A DNA stretch of 64,000 nucleotides, taken from NCBI GenBank assembly GCA_902612965.1, contig CACMFN010000009.1, positions 1 through 64,000 on the forward strand, read 5' to 3'. This document shows positions 38,777-48,374 of the stretch, one piece after another (within the stretch, counting starts at the first letter, position 1; every line of letters starts with the position of its first letter). The position numbers were made by a program, and so were the translations under genes. The stretch is from an uncultured SAR116 cluster alpha proteobacterium. Lineage in GTDB: Bacteria > Pseudomonadota > Alphaproteobacteria > Puniceispirillales > GCA-002684695. The notes beneath the pieces were generated by a model that searched no databases, was not told the DNA's origin, and saw nothing but the letters and a program-made list of their open reading frames with translations.

Positions 38777-39532
38777 ATGAATAATAGTAAGTTAAAACAA
38801 CCTCCAGAATGTGAAAGAATAGCAAAAAAATTATCTAGGGCAGGTGTTTGTTCACGCAGGCAAGCAGAAAAGTTTATTTTTGAAGGAAGAATAAAAGTTA
38901 ATGGATTGACTATAACAACACCCGCAACCAAAGTTTCTATAGATGATATAATTTTATTTGATAATAAAAAAATACCTGAGCCTTCTATTACGAGAATTTG
39001 GCGATTTCATAAACCGAAAGGCTGTCTTGTAACTCACAAAGATCCTGAAGGTAGAACAACAATATTTGATATTTTACCCAAATCTCTTCCAAGAGTGATG
39101 AGTGTTGGAAGATTAGATTATGATTCCGAAGGACTAATACTTTTGACAAATAATGGTGAAACTTCAAGAAAACTTGAATTACCATCAACTGGCTGGCTAA
39201 GAAAATATAAAGTAAGAGTTCATGGTTTTGTTGATAACAAAAAATTAGATAAATTGAAAAATGGTTTAAAATTAGACAGTTTTAGCACTGGACCAATAGA
39301 TGCGAATTTAGAAATTCAAAAAGGGACTAATGCTTGGGTATCGATTGGTCTAAGGGAAGGGAAAAATAGAGAAGTTAGAAGAATAATGGATTATTTAGGT
39401 TATCCAGTAAATAGGTTGATTAGAATTTCCTATGGGCCTTTTCAGTTAGGAAACCTTCAAAAAGGGGAAACAGCTGAAATTAATAAAGATGTTATTAGTA
39501 ATCAACTAGGTTTGATGAATAAATTAAAATGA
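38777..39532 (+). CDS. Pseudouridine synthase, RluB/RsuA-type
   Basis: A 251-residue pseudouridine synthase with an N-terminal S4 domain (SRAGVCSRRQAEKFIFEGRIKVNG) and the catalytic aspartate Asp114 in VGRLDYDSEGLILLTNNG. The basic-residue stretch WLRKYKVRV and the EGKNREVRRIMDYLG motif identify the RluB/RluE/RsuA branch. Which rRNA uridine it modifies is not determined; RluB (23S U2605) is the most common alphaproteobacterial match. Its stop overlaps the rsmD start by 4 bases (ATGA), and the pair is a common operon. Confidence 0.92.
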   Translation: MNNSKLKQPPECERIAKKLSRAGVCSRRQAEKFIFEGRIKVNGLTITTPATKVSIDDIILFDNKKIPEPSITRIWRFHKPKGCLVTHKDPEGRTTIFDILPKSLPRVMSVGRLDYDSEGLILLTNNGETSRKLELPSTGWLRKYKVRVHGFVDNKKLDKLKNGLKLDSFSTGPIDANLEIQKGTNAWVSIGLREGKNREVRRIMDYLGYPVNRLIRISYGPFQLGNLQKGETAEINKDVISNQLGLMNKLK

Positions 39533-40098
39533 GAATTATTGCTGGTAAATATAAAAGAAGAAAATTATTTACCCCAAAAGGAATACAAACAAGGCCTTCA
39601 ACAGACCGGCTTAGAGAAACATTAATGGCAATATTAGAAGGTGGAAGATTTGGGTTTCCATTAAATTCTAATTTAATCATCGATGTCTTCGCTGGCACAG
39701 GAGCTCTTGGAATAGAAGCTGCTTCGAGAGGGCATCCAAATAAAGTTATTTTCATTGAAAAAAACTCAAGTGCAGTCAAGATTATCGAAGAGAATATAAA
39801 AATAACAAAATCTAATGAATTATTTGAAATTTTGAATATTGATTTATCCCAAATAACAACATGGAAATTTGAAAAGGCTGGTTTAGTATTTTTAGATCCA
39901 CCTTATTTTTCAGATTTTGTAGAAAAGGCCTTAATAAAACTAAAAGAAATTGATGCTATACTGCCAGATGCTATTATTGTTGCAGAGGTCTCAATACGTG
40001 AAAAAAGTAAATTTATTAAAAATTTCAGAATTTTATTTTCAAAGAAGTTAGGAAAATCAATGATAAATTTCTATAAGTATTCACCTTCTTTTGAATAA
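39529..40098 (+). CDS. rsmD: 16S rRNA (guanine966-N2)-methyltransferase
   Basis: RsmD methylates G966 of 16S rRNA. The 189-residue protein has RIIAGKYKRRKLFTP and the TRPSTDRLRETL motif at the N-terminus. The SAM loop is DVFAGTGALGIEAASRGH and the catalytic motif is FLDPPYF. It is coupled by a 4-base overlap with the pseudouridine synthase gene. The 3' end overlaps convergent mutL by 18 bases, the longest convergent overlap in the window. Confidence 0.95.
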   Translation: MRIIAGKYKRRKLFTPKGIQTRPSTDRLRETLMAILEGGRFGFPLNSNLIIDVFAGTGALGIEAASRGHPNKVIFIEKNSSAVKIIEENIKITKSNELFEILNIDLSQITTWKFEKAGLVFLDPPYFSDFVEKALIKLKEIDAILPDAIIVAEVSIREKSKFIKNFRILFSKKLGKSMINFYKYSPSFE

Positions 40099-41847
40099 CT
40101 TCTCAATGTCATTTAATGATAATTTTATAGATGTTGGGCGTCCATGATTACATTGGTTGGAATTTGGTGTAATCTCCATCTTTCTTAAGAGGGCATTCAT
40201 TTCTTCAATTGATAAAATTCTTCCAGACCTTACCGAACCATAACAAGCAGTTGTTGAAATTATTGAATCAATTTTCTCATCAATACTTATCTGAGATCCA
40301 AGTTCAAATAATTCTTGAGCTACATCTCCAATTAGTTCTTGAATATTAGAATTTGTTAATATCTCAGGAATAGCTCTTACTAAGACCGCATCATCACCAA
40401 AAACTTCTATTTCAAAACCAATAGTTTTTAATGTGTCTATTTCATTTAAAATAAGATCTAATTGCAAAGCAGGTAATTTTACTATTTCTGGAATTAATAA
40501 TAATTGTGAACATATTTTATTTTTATTTTTTTGATATAAAATTTCTTCCTTAACTATTCTTTCATGTGCTGCATGTTGATCTACGACTATTATTCCATCA
40601 GTAGTTTCAGATATTATATAATTTTTTAAATACTGAGCTCTAGCGGCACCAAGGGGATAATCCAACTTTTGATCAGAAAATGTTTGTTCATTTGATTTTG
40701 CAGAAGGTTCTATACTAAATGTATTAAAAGAATTTTCTTTGGCAAATGATGAGATTTTATTGGGAAGCTCATTTTGATTGATCTCATTAGAATTATCATC
40801 TTTTAATAATTCACTAGTGCTTTTATTTTCAATTTTGGAATAAATTGGCTCATTCAATTTAGAAATCTCTGATTTAATAGAGGAAACATATATACTTGTC
40901 ACCTCTCTTTCATTATCAAACCTTACTTCAGCTTTAGATGGATGAACATTTACATCTACTTTGAGCGGTGATAATTCAAGAAATAAAATTAAATAAGGAA
41001 ACCTGCCTTTCGGAATTGTCTCTGAATATGCTGCTTTTATAGAGCCCAAAATTCTTTTATCTTTAATTGAACGATTATTTACATATAAAAATTGGTAATA
41101 TGATGTTGAACTATTTAACGTAGGGAACCCAATTTTTCCTTTCAGATTATAACCATATTTCTTATAATTTATATCTAAAGAATTCGATATAAATTGCTCG
41201 CCGAAAGAGGCAGACAATCTATCCAAATTTATTTCATTTCCATTTTTTTCTATTTTAAAATCAAAAACCTTTCTCCCATCAATATTTAATTGAAATTCAA
41301 TATTTGGATGAGACAAAGCCATTTTTAAAAAAACATCTTTACAATGTGAAGTTTCTATTCTGTTGGATTTTAAAAATTTAAGTCTCGCAGGTGTTCTCTC
41401 AAAAAGAGAGGAGACTTCAACTAAAGTCCCTCTTTGAATGTTTGAAGGTTTCTGGGCTTTTAAGTCCCCCCCTTCAATTTCAAGGCACGAAGCATATTTT
41501 TGATCATTTTTTTTACTAGTGATTCTCATATTAGATATTGAAGCTATAGTGGGCAAAGCCTCACCCCTAAAGCCAAAGTCCTTAATATCTCTCAAATTAT
41601 TATTATTAAGCTTTGATGTTGCATGCCTTGTTACAGCTATTGGAAGCTCGTCTTCATAAATTCCATGGCCATTATCTTTAACTGTGATTAAATGAACACC
41701 ACCATCACGAATAAAAACCTCTATTTTTGTTGCTTTAGCATCAATAGAGTTTTCAATAAGTTCTTTTACAATATTTGCAGGACGTTCAATTACTTCCCCG
41801 GCAGCAATCTGATTTATAAGATCATCAGGTAGAATTCTTATCGGCAT
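40081..41847 (-). CDS. mutL: DNA mismatch repair protein MutL
   Basis: MutL couples mismatch recognition to strand removal. The ORF track starts at TTG 41865. I choose ATG 41847 because GGGGA lies 6 bases upstream and MPIRILPDDLINQIAAGEVIERP is the family start; this gives 588 residues. ATPase motifs are ENSIDA, DNGHGI and RGEALPTIASIS. The C-terminus has DQHAAHERIVKEE, the DQHA(X)2E(X)4E endonuclease motif, so this MutL probably nicks DNA itself, as in bacteria without MutH. It is the last gene of the ribF-ileS-lspA-DUF3035-mutL run. Confidence 0.97.
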   Translation of the reverse strand: MPIRILPDDLINQIAAGEVIERPANIVKELIENSIDAKATKIEVFIRDGGVHLITVKDNGHGIYEDELPIAVTRHATSKLNNNNLRDIKDFGFRGEALPTIASISNMRITSKKNDQKYASCLEIEGGDLKAQKPSNIQRGTLVEVSSLFERTPARLKFLKSNRIETSHCKDVFLKMALSHPNIEFQLNIDGRKVFDFKIEKNGNEINLDRLSASFGEQFISNSLDINYKKYGYNLKGKIGFPTLNSSTSYYQFLYVNNRSIKDKRILGSIKAAYSETIPKGRFPYLILFLELSPLKVDVNVHPSKAEVRFDNEREVTSIYVSSIKSEISKLNEPIYSKIENKSTSELLKDDNSNEINQNELPNKISSFAKENSFNTFSIEPSAKSNEQTFSDQKLDYPLGAARAQYLKNYIISETTDGIIVVDQHAAHERIVKEEILYQKNKNKICSQLLLIPEIVKLPALQLDLILNEIDTLKTIGFEIEVFGDDAVLVRAIPEILTNSNIQELIGDVAQELFELGSQISIDEKIDSIISTTACYGSVRSGRILSIEEMNALLRKMEITPNSNQCNHGRPTSIKLSLNDIEKLFKRR

Positions 41848-41870
41848 TTTATTCCCCAATACCAAATAAA

Positions 41871-42335
41871 TTATTGAAGTTTTTCTATTCTTTCTTTTTC
41901 TTTTTCTGGATCAAGAAGAGGGCCTATTTTAGGCTGCTTATCTGAACCAAAAAGAATATCAATCCCTGCCCTGCTTTTTATTTGCAGTTCGTATGTTTCT
42001 TGATCAATTATTTCTCTTATATTTGGTACTATGCTATTAAACTGAAAAAATTGAGCTAAGTCACTATCTATCTCATCAAGTTCAAGCCTTCGCTCAACAC
42101 CAAAAAGTAAAGAAATCTCGTCTTTTGCTTTTGAACCAGTTTTTAAGGTTACGTCCATTTCAGATTTAAGATCAAATTTAGGCGGCATTTCCAGTTTATT
42201 TTTCTCAACGATAGAAAATTCATCAAGTTTAATCTTTTCTGATCCAATAGCTTGACGAAAATTTGTACAACCAAAATTTGTTAATGCAATTAGCATGAAA
42301 AATATAATTATTTTATTTTTAACATTATAAAACAT
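41871..42335 (-). CDS. DUF3035 lipoprotein
   Basis: A small lipoprotein of 154 residues with a lipobox-like cysteine (ALTNFGCTN) after a hydrophobic signal. The DUF3035 hallmark KLDEFSIVEKNKLEMPPKFDL corresponds to a conserved DEF-x-V...PPxF pattern. DUF3035 proteins occur between lspA and mutL (or a peptidase) in many alphaproteobacteria. A relation to outer-membrane assembly (BamF-like) has been suggested for related lipoproteins, which I recall but cannot verify here. It lies 11 bases downstream of lspA and 23 bases before mutL. Confidence 0.8.
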   Translation of the reverse strand: MFYNVKNKIIIFFMLIALTNFGCTNFRQAIGSEKIKLDEFSIVEKNKLEMPPKFDLKSEMDVTLKTGSKAKDEISLLFGVERRLELDEIDSDLAQFFQFNSIVPNIREIIDQETYELQIKSRAGIDILFGSDKQPKIGPLLDPEKEKERIEKLQ

Positions 42336-42346
42336 GGATGTTAAAA

Positions 42347-42832
42347 TTAATCTTTCTTTTTAAAACTTGCAAATAATAACGTGACTACACCTAATGAGAT
42401 AAATGTATCAGCAAAGTTAAATGTTGGAAAATGAATTCCATACGAATGAAAATCAATAAAGTCTATTACTCTTCCATGGATGATCCTATCAAGTGCATTT
42501 CCTAAAGCACCACCAGAAATTAAACCTGCACCTACTCTTTCTAAGCTGTTCCAATTTGATGCAAATATAGGAATAGACATACCAAACCCTAATCCAATTA
42601 AAGTAAAAATTAATCGCCCAAACTCACCACTTTGATCAAACATACCAAAAGAAATTCCACTATTCCAAACAGGAACCAAATTTAAAAATGGAAAAATTTT
42701 TATTATTCTAAACTCAATAAAAAGATTCACATAAATCAGGTACTTAAAAATTTGGTCTATTAATAAAACAGAGAATGGGATGAAGAAAATTGAGAGTTTT
42801 AAATTACTTTTAATCAGTTTATAAAAGTTCAT
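42347..42832 (-). CDS. lspA: Lipoprotein signal peptidase
   Basis: Signal peptidase II cleaves prolipoprotein signals in the inner membrane. The 161-residue protein has four membrane helices. The catalytic aspartates are visible in GALGNALDRIIHGRVIDFI and FNFADTFISLG. The NLVPVWNSGISFG motif precedes them. Its substrates probably include the DUF3035 lipoprotein encoded next. It starts 6 bases after the ileS stop. Confidence 0.95.
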   Translation of the reverse strand: MNFYKLIKSNLKLSIFFIPFSVLLIDQIFKYLIYVNLFIEFRIIKIFPFLNLVPVWNSGISFGMFDQSGEFGRLIFTLIGLGFGMSIPIFASNWNSLERVGAGLISGGALGNALDRIIHGRVIDFIDFHSYGIHFPTFNFADTFISLGVVTLLFASFKKKD

Positions 42833-42838
42833 CTGTAA

Positions 42839-45601
42839 TTAGCTACAATATATTTTAACAACATCTTCACATCTGTTGCACAAACCATCTGGTTTTACTT
42901 CTGGAAGAATTTTCCAACATCTGGAACATTTGTTTCCATCTGCATTTTCTATTGTGATTTTAGGAGTTTCAATTTTTTCAATACTAAAACTTACCTCAGA
43001 TGTAATAAAAATATCTGCTGCAATTAAATTTTCAAATAAATCTTTATCTTCTTTAGATAATTTGATTTCTACTTTTGCCTGTAAACTAGATTTAATCACA
43101 TTATTGTTTCTTGCTTCTTCAATTTCAGCCAAAACTAAACTTCTTATAAATCTTATTCTTTTCCATTTGATATTAAGAGCTTCATCATTCCAATTATTCA
43201 CTGCGATTGGTATAGTTTTTAAGTGTATAGAGTTTTCTTTGTCGTTTATATAACATTGCCATGCTTCTTCAGCTGTAAAACACAATATTGGTGCCAGCCA
43301 TGCTGTTAAGTGATTAAATAAAATATCTAAAGCAGTTCTGCATCCACGTCTTTCGAGACTATTTGGGTCTCCACAATATAAAAGATCTTTCCTAATCTCA
43401 AAATAAAACGAAGATAATTCAATAGTGCAAAAATTATGGATTTCTGTGTATATAGAATGAAAATTATAACCTTCAATTTTTTCTCTCACTGAATTATTTA
43501 CTTCGTTCACTCTATGTAAAAGCCATTTTTCCAGTTGAGGCATGTCTGAATAATCAATTTTCTCATTTTCTTGAAAACCATTCAAACTGCCAAGTAAATA
43601 TCTTAGAGTGTTTCTCAATCTTCTGTAGTGATCAGTATGATGTTTAATAATTTCAGGACCAATCCTCAGGTCTTCATAATAGTCAGACCCAGCAACCCAT
43701 AATCTTAAAATATCAGCTCCATAGTCTCTCAAAATATCTTGAGGGTTTACAGTATTGCCAAGTGACTTAGACATCTTACGTCCTTTATCATCCAAAACGA
43801 AACCGTGTGTTAGAATTCCCTCAAACGGTGCCACTCCTCTTGAACCAACTGACTCTAATAATGATGAATGAAACCATCCACGGTGCTGATCAGAACCCTC
43901 AAGATAGAGGTTTGCTGGACTTTTTAAATCATCTCTATCCTCCAAGACAAAAGCATGGGTTGAGCCAGAGTCAAACCAAACGTCTGCAATATCTTGAATT
44001 TGTTCAAAATCATTAGCATCATATTCAGGTTCCAAATAATTTGATGCTGGGATCTCAAACCAGGCATCTGATCCCCCTTTTTTAAAAGAAGAAACAATCC
44101 TGTCTATAACAATTTTATCTCTTAAAGGTTCACCTGTTTTTTTGTTGACAAAAACTGGGATTGGAATCCCCCATGCTCTTTGTCTACTAAGACACCAGTC
44201 AGGTCTATTTTCAATCATAGAGTATAGTCTTTGCTTCCCTGCTTCAGGGTAAAATTGTGTTTTTTCAATCTCGTTAAGTGCCGTTTCTTTTAAATTGTTT
44301 GTTGTCATAGAAATAAACCATTGTGGTGTATTTCTAAAAACTAAAGGAGCTTTGGAACGCCATGAATGGGGATACGAATGAATCAATTCCCCTCTTCCAA
44401 TTAATGAGTTTTTTTCCGACATTATATCAGCTATTTTTGGATTATCTCTTAATACATGCATCCCACCAAATAATGGAAGGTGATCTAATAGTTTTCCATT
44501 CCCAGCTAAGGTTTCTGGAACTTCAATATTAAATTTTTTTCCTAAAAAATAGTCGTCTTCTCCATGACCTGGTGCAATATGAACAAAACCTGTTCCTTGC
44601 TCAACGGTTACAAAATCAGCTGGAAGCATTTTAACGTCATGACTATATCCATAATTATTTAATGGATGCGAAAGTATAGTTTCATCAAACTTATGACCCA
44701 AAATGCTCGAAACTTCCTCCCATTCTAAAATTTTACAATTCTTAGCAACATCTTCCACCAAATCTTTGGCAATTATTATTAAATCATTATTTTTTGCTAG
44801 GCTGTCATCAGCAATTTTCTTGATCCGAACTAATGAATAATTAATCTCTTTAGAAAAGGCTACGGCTCTATTACCTGGCATTGTCCATGGTGTGGTAGTC
44901 CAAATAATTATATATGCTCCATCAACATTTTGAAGATTAGTTTTTTTAACTTCAAACTTTGCATAAATAGTAGTTGATTTATGATCCTCATATTCAATTT
45001 CAGCTTCAGCTAAAGCTGTTTTCTCTACCACGGACCACATTACAGGTTTTGACCCACGGTATAAGCCACCATTTAATAAAAATTTACCCATTTCATTCGC
45101 AATTGATGCTTCGGCATCAAATGTCATAGTTGTATAAGGGTTTTTAAAGTTGCCGCAAACACCTAATCTTTGAAATTCTTGGGATTGTATGTCCATCCAT
45201 TTTTTTGCAAAATCTCTGCATTCTTTTCTGAATTCAACAATTGGAATAGTGTCTTTATCCTTTCCTTTCTTCCTATACTGCTCTTCAATTTTCCATTCAA
45301 TAGGTAATCCGTGACAATCCCAACCTGGAACATAATTAGCATCTTTACCAAGCATCGATTGAAATCTGTTTATAATATCTTTTAAAATTTTATTTAAAGC
45401 TGTTCCAATATGTAAATTACCATTAGCATATGGAGGGCCATCGTGGAGTATATACTTTTCAGAACCTTTTCTTTGTTCTCTTAGTTTTTGGTAAATATTA
45501 ATTTCTTCCCAAATTTTTAGAATTTCAGGTTCTTTTCTTGGCAATCCTGCCTTCATAGGAAATTCAGTTTTGGGCAAAAAAACAGTTTCTTTGTAATCCA
45601 T
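42839..45601 (-). CDS. ileS: Isoleucyl-tRNA synthetase
   Basis: A class I synthetase of 920 residues. The HIGH signature is PPYANGNLHIGTALNKI near residue 58. The editing domain (TTTPWTMPGNRAVAF) lies in the middle, and the KMSKS loop is DDKGRKMSKSLGNTV near residue 606. A C-terminal zinc finger, CSRCWK...CNRCEDVVK, is of the bacterial (eubacterial) type. It lies between ribF (27 bases upstream) and lspA (6 bases downstream) in a single-strand run. Confidence 0.98.
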   Translation of the reverse strand: MDYKETVFLPKTEFPMKAGLPRKEPEILKIWEEINIYQKLREQRKGSEKYILHDGPPYANGNLHIGTALNKILKDIINRFQSMLGKDANYVPGWDCHGLPIEWKIEEQYRKKGKDKDTIPIVEFRKECRDFAKKWMDIQSQEFQRLGVCGNFKNPYTTMTFDAEASIANEMGKFLLNGGLYRGSKPVMWSVVEKTALAEAEIEYEDHKSTTIYAKFEVKKTNLQNVDGAYIIIWTTTPWTMPGNRAVAFSKEINYSLVRIKKIADDSLAKNNDLIIIAKDLVEDVAKNCKILEWEEVSSILGHKFDETILSHPLNNYGYSHDVKMLPADFVTVEQGTGFVHIAPGHGEDDYFLGKKFNIEVPETLAGNGKLLDHLPLFGGMHVLRDNPKIADIMSEKNSLIGRGELIHSYPHSWRSKAPLVFRNTPQWFISMTTNNLKETALNEIEKTQFYPEAGKQRLYSMIENRPDWCLSRQRAWGIPIPVFVNKKTGEPLRDKIVIDRIVSSFKKGGSDAWFEIPASNYLEPEYDANDFEQIQDIADVWFDSGSTHAFVLEDRDDLKSPANLYLEGSDQHRGWFHSSLLESVGSRGVAPFEGILTHGFVLDDKGRKMSKSLGNTVNPQDILRDYGADILRLWVAGSDYYEDLRIGPEIIKHHTDHYRRLRNTLRYLLGSLNGFQENEKIDYSDMPQLEKWLLHRVNEVNNSVREKIEGYNFHSIYTEIHNFCTIELSSFYFEIRKDLLYCGDPNSLERRGCRTALDILFNHLTAWLAPILCFTAEEAWQCYINDKENSIHLKTIPIAVNNWNDEALNIKWKRIRFIRSLVLAEIEEARNNNVIKSSLQAKVEIKLSKEDKDLFENLIAADIFITSEVSFSIEKIETPKITIENADGNKCSRCWKILPEVKPDGLCNRCEDVVKIYCS

Positions 45602-45627
45602 ATTAATATTTACCTTTGTATTTTCAT

Positions 45628-46560
45628 TTATTGTAAATTAAAAAATTCTTTTGATACTCTTACATCATTTTTGATTTGTGTTTTTAAACTTTCAATTCCA
45701 TCAAATTTTTTTTCTTTTCTTATAAAATTTAATAGATTAACGGATATTTCTTTACCATAAATATTATTATTAAAGTCAAATATATTTACCTCAAGCAATA
45801 CTCCCCTATCATTTACAGTTGGCCTTCTTCCAATATTTGCAATGCCATTATATATTTTATTTTCAATGCCTTTAACTGAAACTGAATAAACACCAAAAGC
45901 AGGCATTATTAGATTTTCTAATTTAATATTTGCTGTTGGAAAATTGATACTCCTACCTCGCTTGTCACCCTCAATTACTAAACCACTTATTTTATAGGGT
46001 CTACCTAATAATTTATTCGCTTCTATGATGTTTCCTGACTTTAAATGTTCACGGATTTTTGATGATGATATCGACACAGTATTTAGAGTTTTTAAGCTTA
46101 TTGAAGATATACCTATATTATATTTAGTTCCTATATTTTTTAATGTATCAATATCACCTTTTCGATTTTTCCCAAATTTAAAGTCTTTTCCTACGAATAC
46201 ATGCTTTAGAGATAAATTTTTAAAGAGTATTTTTTCAATAAATTCTTCTGGATGCAATTCACTTAAATTTTTATCAAATTTTAGATTTATTAAATTATCA
46301 ATGCCATGCTCACGAAGTGTTTCAATTTTTTGCGAATTAGTTTGAAGTAAAAAATTATTTTTTTCACTTGAAAAAAATTCCCTTGGATGGGGCTCAAATG
46401 TTAAAACTGAAATAGGTAATTTTTTTTCCGTTGAAAGTTTTTTTGCTTCTTCAAGCACTTTTTTATGTCCAAGATGCACCCCATCAAAGTTACCTATTGC
46501 AGCTGCACTTGGCTCAATATTTAATTTTTTATCTTTAATTTTCCAATTATAAACTTTCAC
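45628..46560 (-). CDS. ribF: Riboflavin kinase / FAD synthetase
   Basis: A bifunctional enzyme making FMN and FAD. The 310-residue protein has the nucleotidyltransferase motif IGNFDGVHLGHKKV near residue 22 and the ISSSKIREHLKSG block. The kinase domain has the GDKRGRSINFPTANI motif and FGVYSVSV. The start MKVYNWKIKDKK is normal for alphaproteobacteria. It is the first gene of the ribF-ileS-lspA-DUF3035-mutL unit. No FMN riboswitch is apparent in the 128-base upstream gap. Confidence 0.95.
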   Translation of the reverse strand: MKVYNWKIKDKKLNIEPSAAAIGNFDGVHLGHKKVLEEAKKLSTEKKLPISVLTFEPHPREFFSSEKNNFLLQTNSQKIETLREHGIDNLINLKFDKNLSELHPEEFIEKILFKNLSLKHVFVGKDFKFGKNRKGDIDTLKNIGTKYNIGISSISLKTLNTVSISSSKIREHLKSGNIIEANKLLGRPYKISGLVIEGDKRGRSINFPTANIKLENLIMPAFGVYSVSVKGIENKIYNGIANIGRRPTVNDRGVLLEVNIFDFNNNIYGKEISVNLLNFIRKEKKFDGIESLKTQIKNDVRVSKEFFNLQ

Positions 46561-46688
46561 TAGAAACTCATAAATTTAAATTAAATACATTTATTGATGT
46601 ATTAATAATATAAACAAATTATTAGGGGTAGAATTAATTTACTAAAAGATTAAAATCATAATAAAGTTTCAATAAACAAAATTTAAAT

Positions 46689-47516
46689 ATGGAATATATT
46701 AATTTTTCAAATCAATTACCAGTTATTATTCAATTAGGAATAGATTGGTCAATTAATTTTTTAGCAGCAGTAATCACTCTTATTGTTGGTATTTGGATTT
46801 CATCAAGAATAGGCAAATGGGTTAGAGAAGCCCTTATACGAATTGATAAATTAGATCCAACTTTGCCACCAGTTGCTGGATCTGTCATTCGCTATGCTCT
46901 CCTAGTTGTAACCATTATAGCTGTTTTGGCTCAGTTTGGTGTAAACACTACTTCTATAATTGCAGTTTTAGGTGCGGCTGGGTTGGCAATTGGTTTAGCA
47001 TTGCAAGGCACTTTATCTAATGTAGCTGCTGGAGTGATGCTTCTATTCCTTAGACCATTTAAAGTTGGCAATTGGATTGAAGCCTCTGATATCTCTGGCA
47101 CCGTAAGAGAAATAGGTTTGTTTACAACTACAATAGACACATTTGATAATGTATTTATTTCTGTTCCCAATAGTAAAATTTGGTCTTCTACAATAGTAAA
47201 TCACTCCAGATATAACACAAGGAGAATGGATATTGATATTGGTGTCTCATATAATTCAGACTTAGAATATGTAATTAAAACATTATTAACTCTTGCGAAA
47301 GATGAGAGAGTTTTAAAAGAACCAAGCCCTCAAGGATTGGTAGTTAGTTATGGTGATAGTGCAATTACAGTAAGATTAAGACTCTATGCTAAAAATAATG
47401 TTTATTGGGGTTTATATTGGGATTTAATGAAAAAAACAAAATCAGTTTTAGATAAAGCAAAAATTGAAATACCTTTTCCCCAAACAGTTGTTACTTTAAA
47501 AAAAAATAATAACTAA
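46689..47516 (+). CDS. mscS: Small-conductance mechanosensitive channel MscS family
   Basis: A 275-residue MscS-like channel that relieves turgor during osmotic downshock. Three membrane segments fill the first ~110 residues. The pore helix shows the Gly/Ala pattern (LGAAGLAIGLALQGTLSNVAAGVMLL) and leads into FLRPFKVGNWIEA. The beta domain continues with DTFDNVFISVPNSKIW. Length is near that of E. coli MscS (286). It is divergent from ribF and followed after 31 bases by chaC. Confidence 0.93.
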   Translation: MEYINFSNQLPVIIQLGIDWSINFLAAVITLIVGIWISSRIGKWVREALIRIDKLDPTLPPVAGSVIRYALLVVTIIAVLAQFGVNTTSIIAVLGAAGLAIGLALQGTLSNVAAGVMLLFLRPFKVGNWIEASDISGTVREIGLFTTTIDTFDNVFISVPNSKIWSSTIVNHSRYNTRRMDIDIGVSYNSDLEYVIKTLLTLAKDERVLKEPSPQGLVVSYGDSAITVRLRLYAKNNVYWGLYWDLMKKTKSVLDKAKIEIPFPQTVVTLKKNNN

Positions 47517-47547
47517 TTCTATAATAGTTTGATTTAATATTTGTATT

Positions 47548-48225
47548 ATGAAATCAGAAGAAAGAATTATACTAAATAGAAAAAATATTAAGGCTGATAA
47601 GCTAAGGTCCCTTGTTAGAAAACAAGGATTAGGTAGTAAGCTTTTAGATGATGATACACTTTTAAAATCTAGAAGAAGTTTAGTACCTGATAATACCAAA
47701 AAAGATATATGGATTTTTGGATATGGTTCACTGATATGGAATCCTGTTATAGAACCAATAAAAAAACTAAAGGTAAAAAGTTACGGCTATAGAAGAAGAT
47801 ACTGCCTAAAAACTCATATCGGAAGAGGTAGTAAAGAATGCCCAGGTTTAGTATTAGGACTTGAAAATGGTGGATCAGTAACTGGGCAAGCTCTAAAGGT
47901 TAATAATAAAAATATCTTCGAAGAATTAGATCTTGTTTGGAGAAGAGAAATGATTATGGGAGCATATATACCTAAAATAATCTCTGGCTACTCAGAAGAA
48001 GGTAAAATTGATATGATAGCATTTACAATAAATAAAAAGCATGAAAATTATATAGGCTCACTATCAGAAGGTGAAACAGCTCTAATGATTTCAAAGGCAG
48101 AAGGCTTCTTAGGAACGGCAACTGATTATCTTGATAAAACTTGTGAAAGTCTGAAAACATTAAATCTAAACGATCAATATCTCAAAAGATTACAAGCTAG
48201 AATTATAAATAAAAATTTTGTATAA
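47548..48225 (+). CDS. chaC: Gamma-glutamylcyclotransferase ChaC-like
   Basis: ChaC releases 5-oxoproline from glutathione. The 225-residue protein has the family loop WIFGYGSLIWNP near residue 50. The YRRRYCLKTHIGRGSKECPGLVLGL region follows. LSEGETALMISKAEGFLGTATDYLDKT is the conserved C-terminal part. It could control glutathione turnover together with GshA encoded at 24152. The N-terminal 45 residues before the fold are lysine-rich and variable. Confidence 0.9.
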   Translation: MKSEERIILNRKNIKADKLRSLVRKQGLGSKLLDDDTLLKSRRSLVPDNTKKDIWIFGYGSLIWNPVIEPIKKLKVKSYGYRRRYCLKTHIGRGSKECPGLVLGLENGGSVTGQALKVNNKNIFEELDLVWRREMIMGAYIPKIISGYSEEGKIDMIAFTINKKHENYIGSLSEGETALMISKAEGFLGTATDYLDKTCESLKTLNLNDQYLKRLQARIINKNFV

Positions 48226-48227
48226 AT

Positions 48228-48256
48228 TTATTGCTTAAAAAAAAATAAAATATAAT
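48228..48256 (+). promoter_or_regulatory. Candidate promoter of tRNA-Leu(CAA)
   Basis: TATAAT at 48251-48256 is preceded 17 bases earlier by TTATTG (48228-48233). It lies about 20 bases before the tRNA 5' end, which is reasonable for a short processed leader. The -35 is a weak match. Confidence 0.4.
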
Positions 48257-48276
48257 AATTCAAGTGAATTAATTCT

Positions 48277-48363
48277 GCGGATGTGGCGGAATTGGTAGAC
48301 GCAGGGGATTCAAAATCCCCCGGTGGCAACACCTTGTCGGTTCAAGTCCGACCATCCGTACCA
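48277..48363 (+). tRNA. tRNA-Leu, anticodon CAA
   Basis: The 87-base sequence folds as a class II tRNA. The acceptor stem is GCGGATG with CATCCGT (a G-U pair at the end), followed by discriminator A and an encoded CCA. The anticodon stem GGGGA/TCCCC encloses the loop TTCAAAA, giving anticodon CAA, which reads UUG. The long variable arm (CGGTGGCAACACCTTG) is the leucine type. The T arm is GTCGGTTCAAGTCCGAC. The yqaA-type ORF begins 11 bases after the CCA end. Confidence 0.97.
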
Positions 48364-48374
48364 TATTAATTCAT

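Noticed and set aside
46561-46688. FMN riboswitch upstream of ribF
   Set aside because: The interval is almost pure A/T with none of the conserved RFN-element helices.
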